A stretch of 64,000 bases of DNA from the NCBI RefSeq assembly GCF_003326795.1, contig NZ_JPWI01000009.1, positions 124,001 through 188,000 of the forward strand. The letters run 5' to 3'. A program made the translations under genes and the position numbers. Positions within the stretch are counted from its first letter, which is position 1. The number at the start of each line of letters is the position of its first letter. Source of the stretch: Thalassospira profundimaris (GTDB lineage: Bacteria > Pseudomonadota > Alphaproteobacteria > Rhodospirillales > Thalassospiraceae). The notes below the pieces were generated by a model that searched no databases, was not told where the DNA came from, and worked only from the letters and a program-made list of their open reading frames with translations. Below, one piece after another: positions 62,348-64,000 of this stretch.

Positions 62348-63814
62348 TTACAGGGTAAACTCGCCTGTCAAAACCTTGCCATCACGTTTTACCGCAATTT
62401 TCCAGTCCCGGCTGCGTTCGCCTGATTTGACAACTTCCTTCAGGCGCGCGACCGTGTCAATCTTCTGACCATTGATTTCAACAATATAGTCACCGGCCTG
62501 AAGACGTGCGCGACGCGCAAGACTGTCGCGTGCGACCCCAAGGATGACCACACCTTCGGTCAGGGTATCAACCCCGAGCTCGTCAGCCAGTGCCGGGTTC
62601 ATGTTTGAAACCTTGGTGCCGCTAAACGGGTTATTGCCATCAATCACGCTTTCATCGCGAGCCGGTTTTTCCGGTGCGACTTCAAGCGGCATCGACAGTA
62701 CAGTTTCCTTGCCACGGCGTAGAACCAGAAGTTCTGCATCGTGGTTCAGTTCAAGGGTCGCGATCCGGAATTTCAGTTCATTGGGGTTATCAACCGGAAG
62801 GCCGTTTACCGCCACGACAACATCGCCGGCGCGAAGTCCCCCGCGGTCGGCCGGGCTGCCGTCGCGAATAGCACTGATCAGAACACCATGCGGACGATCA
62901 AGTTCAAGCGAGGCCGCCAGATCAGCCGTCACCGCCTGACCACTTGCCCCGACCCATGGACGGCGTAAATCGCCACTGATCAGACCGCGCATCACGACCT
63001 TGACCATATTGACCGGAACAGCAAAGCCGATGCCGTTCGATCCACCCGACTTTGTAAAGATCGCCGAGTTGACACCAATCAGCTTGCCATCAATATCAAT
63101 CAGCGCCCCGCCCGAGTTCCCCGGGTTGATCGCCGCATCGGTCTGGATGAAGGATTGATAATCCTGCCCGGTAACACCGGCACGTGCCAGAGCCGACACA
63201 ATCCCGCTCGTGACGGTTTGCCCTACGCCAAACGGGTTACCGATGGCCAGAACAAGATCACCGACCTCGACTGCATCGGAATCGCCAAACGAGATGGCGG
63301 GCAAGGCGCTTTCGACACCGCGCAACTTGAGAACGGCCAGATCGGTACGTTCGTCCGATCCGACAAGCTCGGCATCAAATTCCCGGTTGTCATGCAGGAC
63401 CACACGGATCTCGCTTGCGCCATCAATCACATGGTGGTTGGTCACAACTGTACCGTCGCCAGAAACGATAACACCCGAGCCAAGAGACCGTTCCACCCGT
63501 TGGCGCGGCGCGCCAAATGCACCTCCAAACCGCTCCCCAAAGAATTGCTTGAAGAACGGATCATTGAAGAACGGTGTACGCTGACGCTCGGCGACGACCT
63601 TCTTGGTATAGATATTGACCACAGCCGGTGCGGTCTGTTTGACCAGCGGCGAGAAAGACATTTTGACTTCGGCCTGACTGGTTGGCAGTCGGCGATCGTC
63701 AGTATGATTTGTCCGGGTTTGGGCCTGTGCTTCCCCGACTGGCGCAACGCCAACAAGGGCGGCCATGGAAATCGTTGCGATTGTCAAAATGGCTGGAATC
63801 CATCTTACCTGCAC
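62348..63814 (-). CDS. degQ: Periplasmic serine protease of the DegQ/DegP (Do) family
   Basis: A ~488-residue HtrA protease for periplasmic quality control. A signal peptide ending GEAQAQ is followed by the trypsin-like domain with the catalytic triad in VVTNHHVIDGA (His), RTDLAVLKL (Asp) and INPGNSGGALID (Ser), and by two PDZ domains (about 285-375 and 395-485). The GTG at 63814 (MQVRWIPAIL) has GAGAG upstream and is preferred to a TTG at 63838 without a ribosome site. Which Do paralogue it is cannot be settled here. Confidence 0.93.
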   Translation of the reverse strand: MQVRWIPAILTIATISMAALVGVAPVGEAQAQTRTNHTDDRRLPTSQAEVKMSFSPLVKQTAPAVVNIYTKKVVAERQRTPFFNDPFFKQFFGERFGGAFGAPRQRVERSLGSGVIVSGDGTVVTNHHVIDGASEIRVVLHDNREFDAELVGSDERTDLAVLKLRGVESALPAISFGDSDAVEVGDLVLAIGNPFGVGQTVTSGIVSALARAGVTGQDYQSFIQTDAAINPGNSGGALIDIDGKLIGVNSAIFTKSGGSNGIGFAVPVNMVKVVMRGLISGDLRRPWVGASGQAVTADLAASLELDRPHGVLISAIRDGSPADRGGLRAGDVVVAVNGLPVDNPNELKFRIATLELNHDAELLVLRRGKETVLSMPLEVAPEKPARDESVIDGNNPFSGTKVSNMNPALADELGVDTLTEGVVILGVARDSLARRARLQAGDYIVEINGQKIDTVARLKEVVKSGERSRDWKIAVKRDGKVLTGEFTL

Positions 63815-64000
63815 GTCGTTCTCTCTCACTGCTGTCAAACCATGTGATGTGTCTGAATAAAGGATCGTGTTGCCAACAATCCACAGACATATGAATTAGG
63901 AAAACAAGATTTGCCGCGCAACATTGGCGGAAATATGAACAAAATTCCTGACAGGCACCTTAAGTGACGTCAGGGTAAAAGGACCAGAATAAAAGAAAAC

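Noticed and set aside
61028-62425. A 465-codon frame on the plus strand opposite rarA
   Set aside because: Shadow of rarA in a GC-rich region; the minus-strand gene has intact AAA+ motifs and the plus product has none.

Overview
This window looks like a stretch of chromosome from a marine alphaproteobacterium of the Rhodospirillales type, most probably close to Thalassospira. That placement is inference. It rests on the gene neighbourhoods (a DUF2066 / AI-2E transporter / HdaA cluster divergent from purMN, pepA-holC, an ATP12 chaperone, DUF1244, pccBA), on two aa3-type cytochrome oxidase subunit IV microproteins, and on moderate GC-rich codon use. Almost all of it is ordinary core chromosome. 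I see no rRNA, tRNA, CRISPR array, prophage or insertion sequence.

Layout, left to right. 0-4.2 kb (minus): the 5' part of rimK, a RimB-like retropepsin, hdaA, an AI-2E transporter and a DUF2066 protein. 4.6-8.8 kb: purMN, a small exported protein, two CoxIV microgenes bracketing a P-loop kinase, and ndk. 9.2-17.4 kb: an ABC-F ATPase, an AraC regulator, an autotransporter, a membrane diguanylate cyclase and a LysE exporter. 17.5-20 kb (minus): metQ, metI and metN behind a convincing SAM-II riboswitch with its own terminator. 20.1-24 kb: a three-gene operon whose middle gene is a bacterial protein-arginine deiminase with all four catalytic residues, flanked by two unrecognised proteins. 24-31 kb: TetR regulator, homocysteine S-methyltransferase, two GNAT proteins, holC, pepA, nnrS and a cupin protein.

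31.2-34.8 kb holds an AmmeMemoRadiSam system: a radical SAM enzyme, and divergent from it a Memo-AMMECR1 fusion. An AT-rich gene of foreign look sits between the two. 34.9-42 kb: cysQ, a structured leader region, a Sua5-type synthase, a D-2-hydroxyacid dehydrogenase-like flavoprotein, DUF4336, a HAD acid phosphatase, acylphosphatase, DUF1244 and another HAD enzyme. 42.1-43.9 kb: a solitary AT-rich OLD-family nuclease, a likely phage-defence gene, lying between two look-alike terminators downstream of pccBA (44-47.6 kb). 47.9-50.7 kb: a PAS-GGDEF protein and ATP12. 51-53.7 kb: an NMT1/THI5-like ABC transporter. 53.8-64 kb: dienelactone hydrolase, HAD enzymes, an SRPBCC protein, rluC-crcB, small DUF proteins, azoR, rarA and a DegQ-type protease.

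The items most worth following up are the deiminase operon, the SAM-II riboswitch controlling a MetN that lacks its sensor domain, the AmmeMemoRadiSam locus with its inserted gene, the OLD island, and a promoter followed by a three-way-junction RNA upstream of the Sua5-type gene.
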